A stretch of DNA of 64,000 nucleotides from Pirellula staleyi DSM 6068. Lineage in GTDB: Bacteria; Planctomycetota; Planctomycetia; Pirellulales; Pirellulaceae. The stretch lies in NCBI RefSeq assembly GCF_000025185.1, contig NC_013720.1:1922001-1986000 (forward strand), read 5' to 3'. The translations under genes were made by a program, and so were the position numbers. The notes beneath the pieces are model-generated. The model made no database searches and was not told the DNA's origin. It saw only the letters and a program-made list of their open reading frames with translations. Shown in pieces: positions 1 through 9,910 of this stretch (positions are counted from its first letter, which is position 1; each line of letters starts with the position of its first letter).

Positions 1-1
1 C

Positions 2-1393
2 AAAAACATTGTCGGCGTGGTCCTCGCCTGTAACAACTACGAGGTGATCGACCTCGGCGTGATGGTGCCGTGCGAAAAGATCCTGCAAACCGCTGTCGAA
101 AAGAAGTGCGACATCATCGGCCTTTCGGGACTCATTACACCGAGCCTCGATGAGATGGTGCACGTCGCTAAAGAGATGTCGCGACAGAACATCAAGATTC
201 CACTCTTGATTGGTGGTGCAACCACTTCGGCAAAACACACTGCTGTGAAGATCGCGCCGTCGTATGCCGAACCAGTTGTGCATGTGCTCGATGCCTCGCG
301 CTGCGTTGGTGTTGTCGACAAGCTGCTGAGCGAAAATCTTCGCGCTCAAATGGTCGCCGATAACAAAAAGCTGCAGCTCGATTTGGCAACTTCCTATCAA
401 GCGCGCCAGCAGAAGCTGGTTCCGTTTAAGGAAGCACAATCGCGCAAATTCGTCACCGACTGGAGCACCGTGCAGATCGACGAGCCGACCTTCCTCGGGA
501 CCCGCGTGATCGAGGCACAATCGCTCGAATTGCTACGGGGCTACATCGACTGGTCGCCGTTCTTTAGCACCTGGGAACTCAAGGGGAAGTTCCCCAAGAT
601 TTTCGACGATCCAAAAGTTGGCCCGCAAGCGAAAGAGCTCTATCAAGACGCCGAACAGTTGCTCGACAAGATCATTCAGTTCAACCTGCTGAAGGCGAAA
701 GCCGTGTATGGCTTTTGGCCCGCCAACAGCGATGGCGACGACATCATCCTCTACACCGACGACACCCGCACGGCGGAACTTTGCCGCTTCTACACGCTCC
801 GTCAGCAGTGGGAACGTCAGGGCCAGAACGACTTCAAAGCGCTGGCCGATTTTGTCGCGCCGGTCGCTTCGGGACGGAAGGACTATCTCGGCGCGTTCGC
901 CGTCACTGCCGGTGTCGGCTGCGACGAGCTAGCCAAAGAGTTCGACAAGAAATTCGACGACTATAACTCGATCATGGTGAAAGCGCTCGCCGACCGTCTG
1001 GCCGAAGCTTTTGCTGAACAGTTGCATCAGCAAGCCCGTCGCGAGTGGCGTTATGGCGCAGGGGAACAGCTCACCAGCGAGCAACTGATAGCCGAGGAAT
1101 ACCGCGGCATCCGCCCGGCCCCAGGCTATCCGTCGCAGCCCGACCATACCGAGAAACGAACCTTGTTCGACCTGCTGGGGGTCGAGAAATCGATCGGCAT
1201 GAGCCTCACCGAGAGTTTTGCCATGTGGCCCGCAGCAAGCGTTTGCGGCCTCTATTTCGGCCACCCCGACGCACGCTACTTTGCCCTCGACCGCATCACC
1301 CGCGATCAGGTGGAAGACTACGCTCGTCGTAAGCACCTCCCTGTGAAAGAAGTCGAGCGCTGGCTCTCGCCCAACCTGGGCTATGACCCATAA
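2..1393 (+). CDS. metH: Cobalamin-dependent methionine synthase, C-terminal part (5' end outside window)
   Basis: MetH transfers a methyl group from 5-methyltetrahydrofolate to homocysteine through B12. Only the last ~464 codons are present; the reading frame is already open at base 2, so the gene starts before the window. The visible part begins inside the cobalamin-binding domain, just after where the DxHxxG motif should sit (frame reads KNIVGVVLACNNYEVIDLG), followed by GLSGLITPSLDEM and the GGATTS segment that cradle the corrinoid. The rest is the AdoMet-binding reactivation domain, with the RPAPGYPSQPDH motif near base 1112 and the family-typical MSLTESFAMWPAASVCGLYFGHP stretch read in two parts. 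It ends with TAA at 1391-1393. Identification is firm from these two domains. The substrate-binding domains cannot be judged here. Confidence 0.95.
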   Translation, partial: KNIVGVVLACNNYEVIDLGVMVPCEKILQTAVEKKCDIIGLSGLITPSLDEMVHVAKEMSRQNIKIPLLIGGATTSAKHTAVKIAPSYAEPVVHVLDASRCVGVVDKLLSENLRAQMVADNKKLQLDLATSYQARQQKLVPFKEAQSRKFVTDWSTVQIDEPTFLGTRVIEAQSLELLRGYIDWSPFFSTWELKGKFPKIFDDPKVGPQAKELYQDAEQLLDKIIQFNLLKAKAVYGFWPANSDGDDIILYTDDTRTAELCRFYTLRQQWERQGQNDFKALADFVAPVASGRKDYLGAFAVTAGVGCDELAKEFDKKFDDYNSIMVKALADRLAEAFAEQLHQQARREWRYGAGEQLTSEQLIAEEYRGIRPAPGYPSQPDHTEKRTLFDLLGVEKSIGMSLTESFAMWPAASVCGLYFGHPDARYFALDRITRDQVEDYARRKHLPVKEVERWLSPNLGYDP

Positions 1394-1512
1394 CCCCTTC
1401 GCGGCACAATAGAGCATTCGTGGTACGGACAACTTGCTGAAATTATTAAACCGACGATTCGCCGCTAGTCTGCGGGGCGTCGGCTGGCGATTTCACGTTT
1501 CGGAGATACGTT

Positions 1513-2712
1513 GTGATTGAACTATTGAGTGGCCTTCCCCTGGCCGACTTCGAGATCTTTGGCCAGAAAGCCGAGGGGGCTGATCTCGCAATCATTGCCC
1601 TGCTTGTGCTGCTCGAAGGGGTCCTCTCAATCGACAACGCGCTGGTGCTCGGCCTGCTCGCCAAGCGACTTCCACCGGAACAGCGGCCCAAAGCCTTGTC
1701 GTATGGCCTGATTGGCGCGTTTGTCTTTCGCGTCATTGCGATTTGCACCGCCAGCCTGCTGCTGCAATGGACGATCGTCAAGTTCATCGGTGGCGCTTAT
1801 CTCGTCTACATCGCCGTGAAACATCTCTTCTTTGAAGCCAAGGAAGATCACGAAGAAGATATCATCATCGGAAAAACCGGTGAGCCCGAACTCGTGCAAG
1901 CGGGAACTGGCAAACCGCTGACCTCTGCAGAAGAGACTGACGAAATTCGCGAGCGTCTTCCGATTCCTGAGTCGGCTGTGGAGGCCCTGACCGGCGATCT
2001 TGAACCAGCGAAGCGTCAAACCAAGTACGCCGGTTTCTGGGGGACGGTGGCGGTCATTGAACTAACCGACGTCGCCTTTGCTGTCGACTCGATCCTCGCC
2101 GCCATGGCGCTCGCTGGCAGCCGCCAAGAGAAGCTGTGGGTTGTCATCACCGGTGGCATCATCGGCGTGGTGTTGATGCGTTTTGCAGCGGCGATCTTCA
2201 TTAAGCTCCTCGATCGTTTTCCACGCTTCGAACTTTCCGCCTACCTACTGGTGGTCGTTATCGGTCTCAAGCTGCTGGTCGACTGGGGCTTTAATAGCGA
2301 CTGGAGTTTCCAGCAACAGCCGTACTTCGCCAAGCTACTCGGCAGTAGCGTCACTTCGTTCGAGAACTTGGAAGCTTCGCGTCGCGAAACCGTCAAGAGC
2401 TACGAAGGCTGGCTCGAGAAGGATTGGATTTTCCATCTCGAACCTGAAGAGCACGACGAAGCCTCGCACGATACCGACCATGACCATGGCGACGCTGAAG
2501 AAATGAAAGAAGAGGCGGAAGACAAAGCCGAAGCTGCAGCGGAAGAAGGGAAGGTAGCATTGCCACCCCATGTTCCTCACTTGCTGAACTTCCACGATCT
2601 TCGTCGTCCTGAATGCATGACATTCTGGCTCATCATGCTTGCCTGTTTCATCTACGGCTTCGTGCCCGGCAAAAAGAACCCGCACATCAAGCCTGATATG
2701 CAGCTGCACTAA
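1513..2712 (+). CDS. TerC/Alx-family integral membrane protein
   Basis: A 399-residue polytopic membrane protein of the TerC family, whose members are linked to tellurium resistance and manganese or other metal-ion export. The family core is clear: LLVLLEGVLSIDNALVLGLL near residue 35 with the conserved acidic pair in membrane segments, and a second half with AVIELTDVAFAVDSILAA near residue 180. About seven membrane segments can be seen. Two charged stretches are notable: an acidic cytosolic linker around residues 110-160, and a His/Asp/Glu-rich tail (HDTDHDHGDAEE) around 315-345 that could bind metal (inference). The start is GTG at 1513 with GGAG about 8 bases upstream. It stands alone between metH and a small membrane protein. 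Confidence 0.88.
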   Translation: MIELLSGLPLADFEIFGQKAEGADLAIIALLVLLEGVLSIDNALVLGLLAKRLPPEQRPKALSYGLIGAFVFRVIAICTASLLLQWTIVKFIGGAYLVYIAVKHLFFEAKEDHEEDIIIGKTGEPELVQAGTGKPLTSAEETDEIRERLPIPESAVEALTGDLEPAKRQTKYAGFWGTVAVIELTDVAFAVDSILAAMALAGSRQEKLWVVITGGIIGVVLMRFAAAIFIKLLDRFPRFELSAYLLVVVIGLKLLVDWGFNSDWSFQQQPYFAKLLGSSVTSFENLEASRRETVKSYEGWLEKDWIFHLEPEEHDEASHDTDHDHGDAEEMKEEAEDKAEAAAEEGKVALPPHVPHLLNFHDLRRPECMTFWLIMLACFIYGFVPGKKNPHIKPDMQLH

Positions 2713-2769
2713 GCTCCACAAACGCTGAGCTTGCCTCCGCATTGTTTAATTGGCAAAGGCTTCGCTCCG

Positions 2770-3165
2770 ATGCCGCATCCCGATCCCAAGTTGACCCCAC
2801 CGAGCTCCGATCGAGCACGACCTCTCGCGCAGTTTTCACTGCAAGGTCTGCTCGTTGTCACGGCGATGGTGGCGGTGCTGCTCGGTGTCTATCGCGGGAT
2901 GGGGATCGAAGCGATGATGCACTATCTGCTGCTCCTCTTCGTCGTGGGGCCCTGGTTTTCGCATCTCGCGGGAGAATGCTTGCCGATTCGAAGTGGCGGG
3001 CTGCGAAAAAGTGCCTCGCATCTGTTTCTACTGGTCCTGTTCATCGCCACGCTGCGAATGGCGGAATATCTCTACGAAGGACCTGTAGCGCTCTACTTGG
3101 GTCTTGCTGCCTTGGTGCTCTGGACCCCGCAGTACTTTCTCTTCTTCCTGCATATCGCGCGGTAG
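2770..3165 (+). CDS. Small membrane protein of unknown function
   Basis: About 131 residues, not recognised as a named family. The N-terminus is polar and Pro-rich, followed by FSLQGLLVVTAMVAVLLGV, a membrane segment preceded by the FSL-type motif that recurs in many planctomycete proteins of unknown role; further hydrophobic segments lie near residues 45-60, 75-90 and 105-125, so three or four membrane passes are likely. The ATG at 2770 is preferred over an in-frame TTG at 2731 because an AAAGG stretch precedes it at a workable distance. It converges with the leucine-rich-repeat gene, with only 17 bases between the two stops. Confidence 0.6.
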   Translation: MPHPDPKLTPPSSDRARPLAQFSLQGLLVVTAMVAVLLGVYRGMGIEAMMHYLLLLFVVGPWFSHLAGECLPIRSGGLRKSASHLFLLVLFIATLRMAEYLYEGPVALYLGLAALVLWTPQYFLFFLHIAR

Positions 3166-3182
3166 CCGCAATTGACTACGCT

Positions 3183-4094
3183 TCAAGGCTGCGGTGGTGG
3201 TATCGCTTGATGTACCTTCGCTTTCCCTTCAGCAGTGAACTTGCAGCGGTGAATGCTGATCGCCTTCATGCTCGGCATAGCGATCAGCGCTGCAATGCAA
3301 CCGTCGTCAATTGCATTGTGCCCGATATCGATGCAGCGTAGCGATCGCGATTTGGCCAGCTGCTGAACTCCTTGATTCGTAATCGAAACCTGCTCGAGAT
3401 AGAGCGTTTCGAGCAACCTGAGTGAAGCGATGGCCGACATCGATTGATCGGTAACTTTAGTCTTCGAGAGCCCCAACAGTTGCAGATGGGGCTGGCGCTG
3501 GCAAAGTTCAATCACCCACGCATCGTCGACTTGTGTAGAGCCGAGGTTCAGCTTCTCGAGCTTCGGTAGGCCATTGATCACGCGCCATGCGGCGGGTTGG
3601 AAACGCGTGTTTGCGAGATTGAGTTCACGAAGTTGAGTGAGACCCGCGAGACTGGGGCAATCATGGCCGGTGACAAGCGTGCCTGATAAGTCGAGCGTTT
3701 CGAGCTGTCGTAGTTGCGGCAGCACTTGCAGTAGCGAATCGTCGGCTGAGGTCGTCGACAAATCAAGCTGTTGAAGTTGCGTGAGGCTCGCGTAGGCTGC
3801 CGCATCAGTGGGTTCATAACGCAGCCGGTTGTTGTGCGACCCGACCATCACCACGCGCGAGAAGATTTGCTGCTGCTCGCGACTTCGCAGCAAGCCACTC
3901 CACCAGCGAGGACTCGGCTCGGATTGCAGCACCAACCCGCGCCGCTGTAGCAAATCGATCGCCTGCTGCTCGGCCTGCCACTGACGCCTCGCCTCGCGCC
4001 AGTCGTTGGTGATATAGCCACACACAATGGCAAACAGCGTCATCAGCACGAGTAGCGCGCGCAGCGAAAAGCTTTTCCACGAACGGTTGATCAT
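3183..4094 (-). CDS. Membrane-anchored leucine-rich-repeat protein
   Basis: About 303 residues. An N-terminal FSLRALLVLMTLFAIVCGY segment forms one membrane anchor, then a short helical linker (REARRQWQAEQQAIDLLQRR), then at least six leucine-rich repeats of the LxxLxxLDLSxTxVTxxxx type from residue ~110 to 290. The repeats resemble the ribonuclease-inhibitor-like LRRs widespread in planctomycetes and should form a curved binding surface on the periplasmic side; the ligand is unknown. The start ATG at 4094 has a good AGGAG 8 bases upstream; a longer reading from 4202 would add a polar extension that blocks the membrane anchor from the N-terminus. It follows the methyltransferase gene on the same strand by 17 bases, so the two may be cotranscribed. 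Confidence 0.75.
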   Translation of the reverse strand: MINRSWKSFSLRALLVLMTLFAIVCGYITNDWREARRQWQAEQQAIDLLQRRGLVLQSEPSPRWWSGLLRSREQQQIFSRVVMVGSHNNRLRYEPTDAAAYASLTQLQQLDLSTTSADDSLLQVLPQLRQLETLDLSGTLVTGHDCPSLAGLTQLRELNLANTRFQPAAWRVINGLPKLEKLNLGSTQVDDAWVIELCQRQPHLQLLGLSKTKVTDQSMSAIASLRLLETLYLEQVSITNQGVQQLAKSRSLRCIDIGHNAIDDGCIAALIAMPSMKAISIHRCKFTAEGKAKVHQAIPPPQP

Positions 4095-4111
4095 CGAGGT
4101 GCTCCTCTTCG

Positions 4112-4993
4112 CTACGGGAGTTTGCGAGCAGTCATCGTCACCAAGTCTCCCAAGGCATACGGTGCGGAGACGTACTTCATTGGCCAACGCGATGTGAGCC
4201 ATGCCAAGGGGGTAAAAAGAAACGGATGTTTTTTCGCGAGTAAGTTCCCCACAAACGGCGCAGAGACCGTTTTGCTCGACGACTGCAGTTTTATGTCGGT
4301 GAAACCTGTTTCAGCAGCCAGCGCCAGGGCGCTTTTTTGCGAGAAGAGATGGATCACGCTCGGTGGCGAGAGTTGCTGCCAGTACCGGCCAAACAGCCGC
4401 GCGATCAGCGAATCGCGGCGCCACGTTTCCACAACAAGCACTCCTCCCGGCTGAAGCAGCGCGTGCACTTTATGGAGCAGCGCACGTGGATCGGGATCGT
4501 GCTCCAGCAGTTGAAAAAGCGTGACGCAGCGAAAACTAGCCCGCTGCGCTGGCAGTATCTCATCGACGCTGCTGACCACTTCGAGACCTAACGTGTCACG
4601 CGCAAAGTGACGTGCCCAGCGCGAGACATCTTGCCCCACAACGCTAAAACCGGCCTTCCTGGCTTCGTCTAAAAAGAAGCCAGCTGCACAGCCGATGTCG
4701 AGCAACTTGCCACCACTGACCCCCGCACGAGCAAGTCGCTTCAGCCGACCGCCACTGTTGAGTCGATGAAGCGGTTCGTCGGCAACATAGTTGGCATAGC
4801 CCCCACTGCTGCTCGCTTCAAAATACGATGCTTCGTAAAACTCGCGAAGCTCATCAGCGGAAGGAATGGGGCTGAGCTGACCATGTCCGCACTGGCGGCA
4901 AACGACATAGCTCCAAGCCTCCCGCTGGGCCAAGAGCGCGAGCATGCCGCCGCCGCACATCGCACAAACTTCGCTCGGTCCGGAGCTCGACAA
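4112..4993 (-). CDS. Class I SAM-dependent methyltransferase with N-terminal zinc ribbon
   Basis: About 293 residues. The N-terminus carries two CxxC knuckles (CAMCGG near residue 10 and CRQCGH near 33), a probable zinc ribbon like that found in methyltransferases acting on sugars or lipids. Next comes the Rossmann-type core: LLDIGCAAGFFLDEARKAGF (motif I) near residue 92, a motif II acidic region, and LFQLLEHDPDPRALLHKVHA near 160, as in the Methyltransf_23 group. The target is not evident. The assigned start is a TTG at 4993; no upstream ATG/GTG is available in frame nearby and no clear Shine-Dalgarno is seen, so the first residues are uncertain. It precedes the LRR gene by 17 bases. Confidence 0.8.
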   Translation of the reverse strand: MSSSGPSEVCAMCGGGMLALLAQREAWSYVVCRQCGHGQLSPIPSADELREFYEASYFEASSSGGYANYVADEPLHRLNSGGRLKRLARAGVSGGKLLDIGCAAGFFLDEARKAGFSVVGQDVSRWARHFARDTLGLEVVSSVDEILPAQRASFRCVTLFQLLEHDPDPRALLHKVHALLQPGGVLVVETWRRDSLIARLFGRYWQQLSPPSVIHLFSQKSALALAAETGFTDIKLQSSSKTVSAPFVGNLLAKKHPFLFTPLAWLTSRWPMKYVSAPYALGDLVTMTARKLP

Positions 4994-5154
4994 CGTTGAT
5001 CTACGCTTTCTTGGGTCCGCCAGTAGTGGAACTCGGTGATAACAGGTTTCTCATTCTCATTACCGGCGGGTAAGGCTTCAAGTGTGAGGTTTTCGCCGCT
5101 ATGCTGCTCGAAACGCTCGATGCGGCTGCAGCGGATACTCTTGTGAGAAGAACC

Positions 5155-6117
5155 ATGAAATCGATGCTCCCAAAATTGCTGCTCGCGCTGCTGGTCGCCT
5201 TATCTGGGCTACCACTTTCAGCGATTGTGCATGCCGAGGAGCCTGCCGATGTACCTGCAGTTCTAGGCCGCGAAAACTTGGTGGCCTGGTGCATCGTACC
5301 CTTTGATAAGTCGAAGCGATCTCCCGAAGATCGCGCGGCGATGCTCCGCAAACTCGGGTTCACCAAGTTTGCTTACGACTATCGCGCCGAACATGTGCCG
5401 ACGTTTGATGCCGAGATTGAAGCGCTCCAGCGCGAGAAAGTCGAACTGTTCGCCTGGTGGTTTCCCACGACGATGAATCCGGAAGCGGAGTCGATCTTGC
5501 GAGTGATCGAGAAGCACAAGATTCACCCGCAATTATGGGTGATGGGCTCCGGAGGTAAAACCACTACCGATGCCGAGCAAGCGACTCGCGTGCAAGAGGA
5601 AGCAGCCCGTATTCGTGTGATCGCTGAGCGCGCAAAGATGCTGGGGCTTAAGGTGGGGCTCTACAACCATGGTGGATGGTTTGGTGAACCCGAGAATCAA
5701 CTGGCGGTGATCGAGGCACTCGCAATGGAGAACGTCGGCATCGTTTACAACCTGCATCACGGGCACGATCACTTGGCCCGTTTCCCCAAACTACTCGAGC
5801 AGATGAAGCCCAAACTTCTCTGCCTGAATCTCAACGGGATGGTCCCCGACGGCGAACGACAGGGTCAGAAAATCTTGCCACTCGGTCAAGGGTCACTCGA
5901 TCTCGACGTGCTGCAAACCATCGTCAAGAGCGGCTATTCCGGACCGATTGGCATTATCGGTCACACGCAAGACGACGCCGAAGCGCGGCTGCTTGATAAC
6001 CTCGAGGGTCTGTCGTGGCTCACTTCGCAGATGAATGCCGATGGCGATATCATCGGCAACGCCACATCGAAGCCGACCACGCGCACCCCTTCCCCGCTCG
6101 GAAATAGGAGCGGGTGA
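5155..6117 (+). CDS. Secreted TIM-barrel protein, sugar phosphate isomerase/epimerase-like
   Basis: About 320 residues. An N-terminal signal peptide (MKSMLPKLLLALLVALSGLP then SAIVHAEE) precedes a barrel resembling the xylose-isomerase-like AP endonuclease-2 family: LVAWCIVPFD, LRKLGFTKFAYDY, VELFAWWFP, KVGLYNHGGWFGEP, VYNLHHGHDH, LLCLNLNGMV and GPIGIIGHTQDDAEA mark successive strands. Planctomycetes encode many exported members of this family, usually of unknown substrate. ATG 5155 is chosen because it starts the signal peptide and has GAGAAG just upstream; the in-frame ATG at 5101 would bury the signal. Divergent from the methyltransferase gene; ends 31 bases before the convergent carB stop. 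Confidence 0.78.
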   Translation: MKSMLPKLLLALLVALSGLPLSAIVHAEEPADVPAVLGRENLVAWCIVPFDKSKRSPEDRAAMLRKLGFTKFAYDYRAEHVPTFDAEIEALQREKVELFAWWFPTTMNPEAESILRVIEKHKIHPQLWVMGSGGKTTTDAEQATRVQEEAARIRVIAERAKMLGLKVGLYNHGGWFGEPENQLAVIEALAMENVGIVYNLHHGHDHLARFPKLLEQMKPKLLCLNLNGMVPDGERQGQKILPLGQGSLDLDVLQTIVKSGYSGPIGIIGHTQDDAEARLLDNLEGLSWLTSQMNADGDIIGNATSKPTTRTPSPLGNRSG

Positions 6118-6148
6118 GGGAGTTGATTGACGGCCAGCAGCGAACGCT

Positions 6149-9100
6149 CTAAACCATCTCGGCTCGTTTGCGGAAGTCGATTGGCTTGATGTCGGGGAAT
6201 CGATCCTGCAGCGATTGCACCGTGATCTCTTCTTCGCGAAGCGCTTCCATCGCTTTCACCGCTGCTTCGGCGGCTTGAATCGTCGTGATGCAAGGGACAC
6301 CGAGTTGCACAGCAGCAGCGCGGATACGACCTTCGTCGGTGCGTGCTCCCTTGCCACTCGGTGTATTGAGGACGAGCTGAATCACGCCGTCGTTGAGGTA
6401 GTCGAGCAAGTTCGGACGACCTTCGGCGATCTTCTTCACTGCTTCGACCGGGATGCCCGCTTCGGCTAAGCGCCGCGCGGTCCCTTCAGTGGCGACGAGC
6501 TCGTGACCGAGCTTATGGAGTCGACGTGCCAAATCGACAACCGATTCCTTATGACGGGCCGAGACACTCACAAAAATCTTGCCACTGGTGGGGAGCACCG
6601 TTCCTGCTGCCAGCTGACCTTTGGCAAAGGCGATGGAGAAGCGTTCGCTCACCCCCATCACTTCGCCGGTGCTGCGCATTTCGGGACCGAGAACGATGTC
6701 GACACCTACGAACTTGCGGAACGGGAAGACACTTTCTTTGACCGAAACGTGCGAAGGAATCGGTTCGCGAGTCACTCCGAGTTCTGGCAGTTTCATCCCG
6801 GCCATCACCTTGGCGGCGATCTTGGCGACCGAAAGTCCGGTCGCTTTGGCGACAAACGGAACGGTGCGGCTGGCGCGAGGATTCACTTCCAGGATGTAGA
6901 TGACGGGACGTCCTTCTTCCTTCTTCACAGCGAATTGCACGTTCATCAGCCCCACCACTTTGAGGTGGCGAGCCATCGCGTGCGTCGCTTCGCGAATCTC
7001 TTGGATCACTGGGCCGGGCAAGCTGTAGGGAGGAATCGCGCAGGCCGAGTCCCCCGAGTGAACGCCAGCTTCTTCGATGTGTTCCATGATCCCAGCAATC
7101 ACGACGTTCTCGCCGTCGCTGATGCAGTCGACGTCGACTTCGGTCGCGTCTTCGAGGAAGCGATCGATGAGGACCGGCTGACCTTGAGCGACGACAAATG
7201 CTTCGGCCACAAAACGCTCGAACTGCGCTTGGTCGTAGCAAATTTCCATGGCGCGACCACCGAGCACAAAGCTGGGGCGGACGAGCGAGGGAAAGCCGAC
7301 CTTGGCACCTTCGGTACGGGCCTGACTCATGTTGCGAGCAATGCCGTTAGCCGGTTGCTTCAGGCCGAGTCGCGAAAGCATCTGGGCGAATTGTTCGCGA
7401 TCTTCGCTCGCTTCGATGGCGTCGACACTGGTGCCGATCACGGGTACGCCAGCGTTGGAAAGAGCGCGGGCCAGGTTGAGTGGCGTTTGACCACCGAACT
7501 GCACAATCACACCGTCGGGCTGAACGGCGTCGTAGATGTTCAGCACATCTTCGTTCGTGAGAGGCTCGAAGAAGAGCAGGTCACTGGTGTCGTAGTCGGT
7601 GCTGACGGTCTCAGGGTTGCTGTTGACCATGATCGACTCGATCCCCATCTCACGCAGTGCGAAACTGGCGTGACAGCAGCAGTAGTCGAACTCGATCCCT
7701 TGGCCGATGCGGTTGGGACCGCCGCCGAGGATCATGATCCGCTGTTTGCCGGGCTGTTTCGGGGGAACTTCGTCTTCGTCTTCGTAGGTGCTGTAGTAGT
7801 AAGGAGTGTAGGCCTCGAACTCAGCGGCGCAGGTGTCGACCGACTTGTAGGTGGGGATGATGCCGCGTGCTTTACGCGCTGCACGCACATCGATCTCGTT
7901 GGAATCCCACAGTGTGGCGAGCTGACGATCCGAAAATCCTTGCTGTTTGGCTTTACGGAAGGTGGCAGTGTCGACAAGGTTCAAGTCGCCGATGCGACGG
8001 AGCTCCTCTTCGGTTTGGACGAGCTGCTCGAGGTGATCGAGGAACCAGCGATCGATTTTTGTGAGATCGTGGATCGTCTCGACGCTCATGCCACTCTTAA
8101 GGGCGTAGCGCAGGTGCCAAACGCGCTCGGCGTTCGGAACCGACAGCTTGGCGCGAATATCGTCTTCGCTCGGTTGTTCGGTCGTACCCCATTTGTCCTT
8201 GCTGTCGCAGCCAAAGCCGAAAGCGCCGACTTCGAGCCCGCGGAGCGCCTTTTGGAACGACTCTTTGAACGTGCGGCCGATCGCCATCGTTTCGCCGACG
8301 CTCTTCATTTGCGTCATCAGCGTAGGATCGGCTTCGGGGAACTTCTCGAACGCAAAACGTGGGATTTTGGTGACGACATAGTCGATCGTCGGTTCGAAGC
8401 AGGCTTTGGTCTTGCGGGTGATGTCGTTCGAGAGTTCGTGCAGGCGATAGCCCACTGCGAGCTTCGCGGCGATCTTCGCAATCGGGAAGCCGGTCGCTTT
8501 GCTCGCCAGCGCGCTACTACGGCTGACGCGCGGGTTCATCTCGATAACGATCATCCGGCCGGTTTGCGGATGGATGGCGAACTGGATGTTCGAGCCACCT
8601 GTTTCGACGCCGATTTCGCGAATCACCGCGAGGCTGGCATCGCGCATCCGCTGATATTCTTTGTCGCTGAGTGTTTGTGCAGGGGCGACGGTGATCGAGT
8701 CGCCGGTGTGCACACCCATCGGATCGAAGTTTTCGATCGAGCAGATGATCACGACATTGTCGTCCATGTCGCGCATCACCTCCATCTCGTACTCTTTCCA
8801 GCCGATGATCGATTCTTCGATCAGGACTTCGCGTACGGGAGATTGATCGAGACCACGACGGACGAGCATGTCGAACTCGCCCTGGTTGTAGGCGATGGCC
8901 GAACCGCTGCCGCCGAGCGTGAAGCTGGGGCGCACAACGCAAGGGAGGCCCACCATCTGCAGCACGCGGCGCGCATCCTCGACAGTCTTAATCGTTTCGC
9001 CGCGGCAGCATTCCAGGCCGATCTTTTCCATCGCCTGCTTGAACTGCTCGCGCTCTTCAGCCTTGGCGATCACCTTGGCATTGGCACCGATCATCTCGAC

Positions 9101-9436
9101 GCCGTACTTCTCGAGCACGCCATGCTTGGCAAGATCCATGGCGAGGTTCAGGCCGGTTTGTCCACCGAGTGTCGGGAGGATGGCATCGGGACGTTCTTTC
9201 TCGATGACCTTCGACACCACTTCCCAGGTGAGGGGCTCGATGTAGGTGCGATCGGCCATCTCGGGATCGGTCATGATCGTGGCGGGGTTGCTGTTGACGA
9301 GGACTACTACATAGCCCTCTTCGCGCAGTGCCTTGCAAGCTTGCGTGCCCGAATAATCGAACTCGCAGGCCTGACCAATGACGATGGGGCCGGAACCAAT
9401 CAGCAGAATCTTTTTGATGTCGTTTCGGCGAGGCAC
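6149..9436 (-). CDS. carB: Carbamoyl-phosphate synthase large subunit
   Basis: CarB makes carbamoyl phosphate from bicarbonate, ammonia (channelled from CarA) and two ATP for pyrimidine and arginine synthesis. About 1,095 residues, close to the usual ~1,070. The order is standard: first ATP-grasp half ([18 protein letters not shown] at the N-terminus), oligomerisation region, second ATP-grasp half from ~565 ([17 protein letters not shown]), and the C-terminal methylglyoxal-synthase-like allosteric domain from ~950. The start is set at GTG 9436, giving [11 protein letters not shown]; the TTG at 9448 directly abuts the AGAAAGG Shine-Dalgarno and is too close to it. carA is not adjacent, which is common in planctomycetes. 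A very long antisense ORF over this gene is a coding shadow. Confidence 0.97.
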   Translation of the reverse strand: MPRRNDIKKILLIGSGPIVIGQACEFDYSGTQACKALREEGYVVVLVNSNPATIMTDPEMADRTYIEPLTWEVVSKVIEKERPDAILPTLGGQTGLNLAMDLAKHGVLEKYGVEMIGANAKVIAKAEEREQFKQAMEKIGLECCRGETIKTVEDARRVLQMVGLPCVVRPSFTLGGSGSAIAYNQGEFDMLVRRGLDQSPVREVLIEESIIGWKEYEMEVMRDMDDNVVIICSIENFDPMGVHTGDSITVAPAQTLSDKEYQRMRDASLAVIREIGVETGGSNIQFAIHPQTGRMIVIEMNPRVSRSSALASKATGFPIAKIAAKLAVGYRLHELSNDITRKTKACFEPTIDYVVTKIPRFAFEKFPEADPTLMTQMKSVGETMAIGRTFKESFQKALRGLEVGAFGFGCDSKDKWGTTEQPSEDDIRAKLSVPNAERVWHLRYALKSGMSVETIHDLTKIDRWFLDHLEQLVQTEEELRRIGDLNLVDTATFRKAKQQGFSDRQLATLWDSNEIDVRAARKARGIIPTYKSVDTCAAEFEAYTPYYYSTYEDEDEVPPKQPGKQRIMILGGGPNRIGQGIEFDYCCCHASFALREMGIESIMVNSNPETVSTDYDTSDLLFFEPLTNEDVLNIYDAVQPDGVIVQFGGQTPLNLARALSNAGVPVIGTSVDAIEASEDREQFAQMLSRLGLKQPANGIARNMSQARTEGAKVGFPSLVRPSFVLGGRAMEICYDQAQFERFVAEAFVVAQGQPVLIDRFLEDATEVDVDCISDGENVVIAGIMEHIEEAGVHSGDSACAIPPYSLPGPVIQEIREATHAMARHLKVVGLMNVQFAVKKEEGRPVIYILEVNPRASRTVPFVAKATGLSVAKIAAKVMAGMKLPELGVTREPIPSHVSVKESVFPFRKFVGVDIVLGPEMRSTGEVMGVSERFSIAFAKGQLAAGTVLPTSGKIFVSVSARHKESVVDLARRLHKLGHELVATEGTARRLAEAGIPVEAVKKIAEGRPNLLDYLNDGVIQLVLNTPSGKGARTDEGRIRAAAVQLGVPCITTIQAAEAAVKAMEALREEEITVQSLQDRFPDIKPIDFRKRAEMV

Positions 9437-9910
9437 AGCTTCTAGCAACCTTTCTGACGGCGGGAATCGATCGACTGAGGCTCAGCAGGGGCGAGTCATC
9501 AGTGGATCAAGACAGACAAAACCCAGGACGCACGATTTTGTAGCGAGGCTGGAACAGGGTCTGCCGGAAGAGAATTTGAGCGCAATTTATGCGCGCGGAA
9601 CTCCCTGGGCGGGCCCAGCCTTCGGTGTAAAATCCAGCGAATTTACCATCGTTTGCGGCAGCGCTTCAAGGGGCAGGAGAGCTGCAGAAACGTCGCGCAC
9701 CGCTTTGTAATTTGGGGTGGCGTTACAAGCGTTGATTGGCGAAGGGGTTAGGCTGGATGCGGATGTGTGCAAAGAAACCAGAAATTTCCGCGTCGCCACG
9801 GATTTCGCGAAATCGGCGTAGCAAAACCGGCGTCGCGAGCCTTCGGCGTTCGCGATCATCGGTCCGCAATTGGACCACCAGCTTTGTGAAGACAGCCCCG
9901 GGGCTTGTGC
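9437..9910. other. Gene-less stretch upstream of carB
   Basis: About 470 bases with no convincing gene. It should hold the carB promoter and leader (minus strand). Two GC-rich inverted repeats are visible: CTGGG/CCCAG at about 9604-9617 and the palindrome AGCCCCGGGGCT at 9894-9905 just after the DUF1559 stop. Neither is followed by a T-run, so I do not call them terminators. Small ORFs here lack ribosome sites. Confidence 0.5.

Noticed and set aside
6503-9445. 980-codon ORF on the plus strand opposite carB
   Set aside because: It mirrors carB exactly in extent, its protein is rich in His/Asp/Arg with no domain, and codon bias in carB leaves the antisense frame free of stops. It is a shadow.
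9894-9905. AGCCCCGGGGCT palindrome as a terminator after the DUF1559 gene
   Set aside because: No loop of usable size and no T-run follows on either strand.
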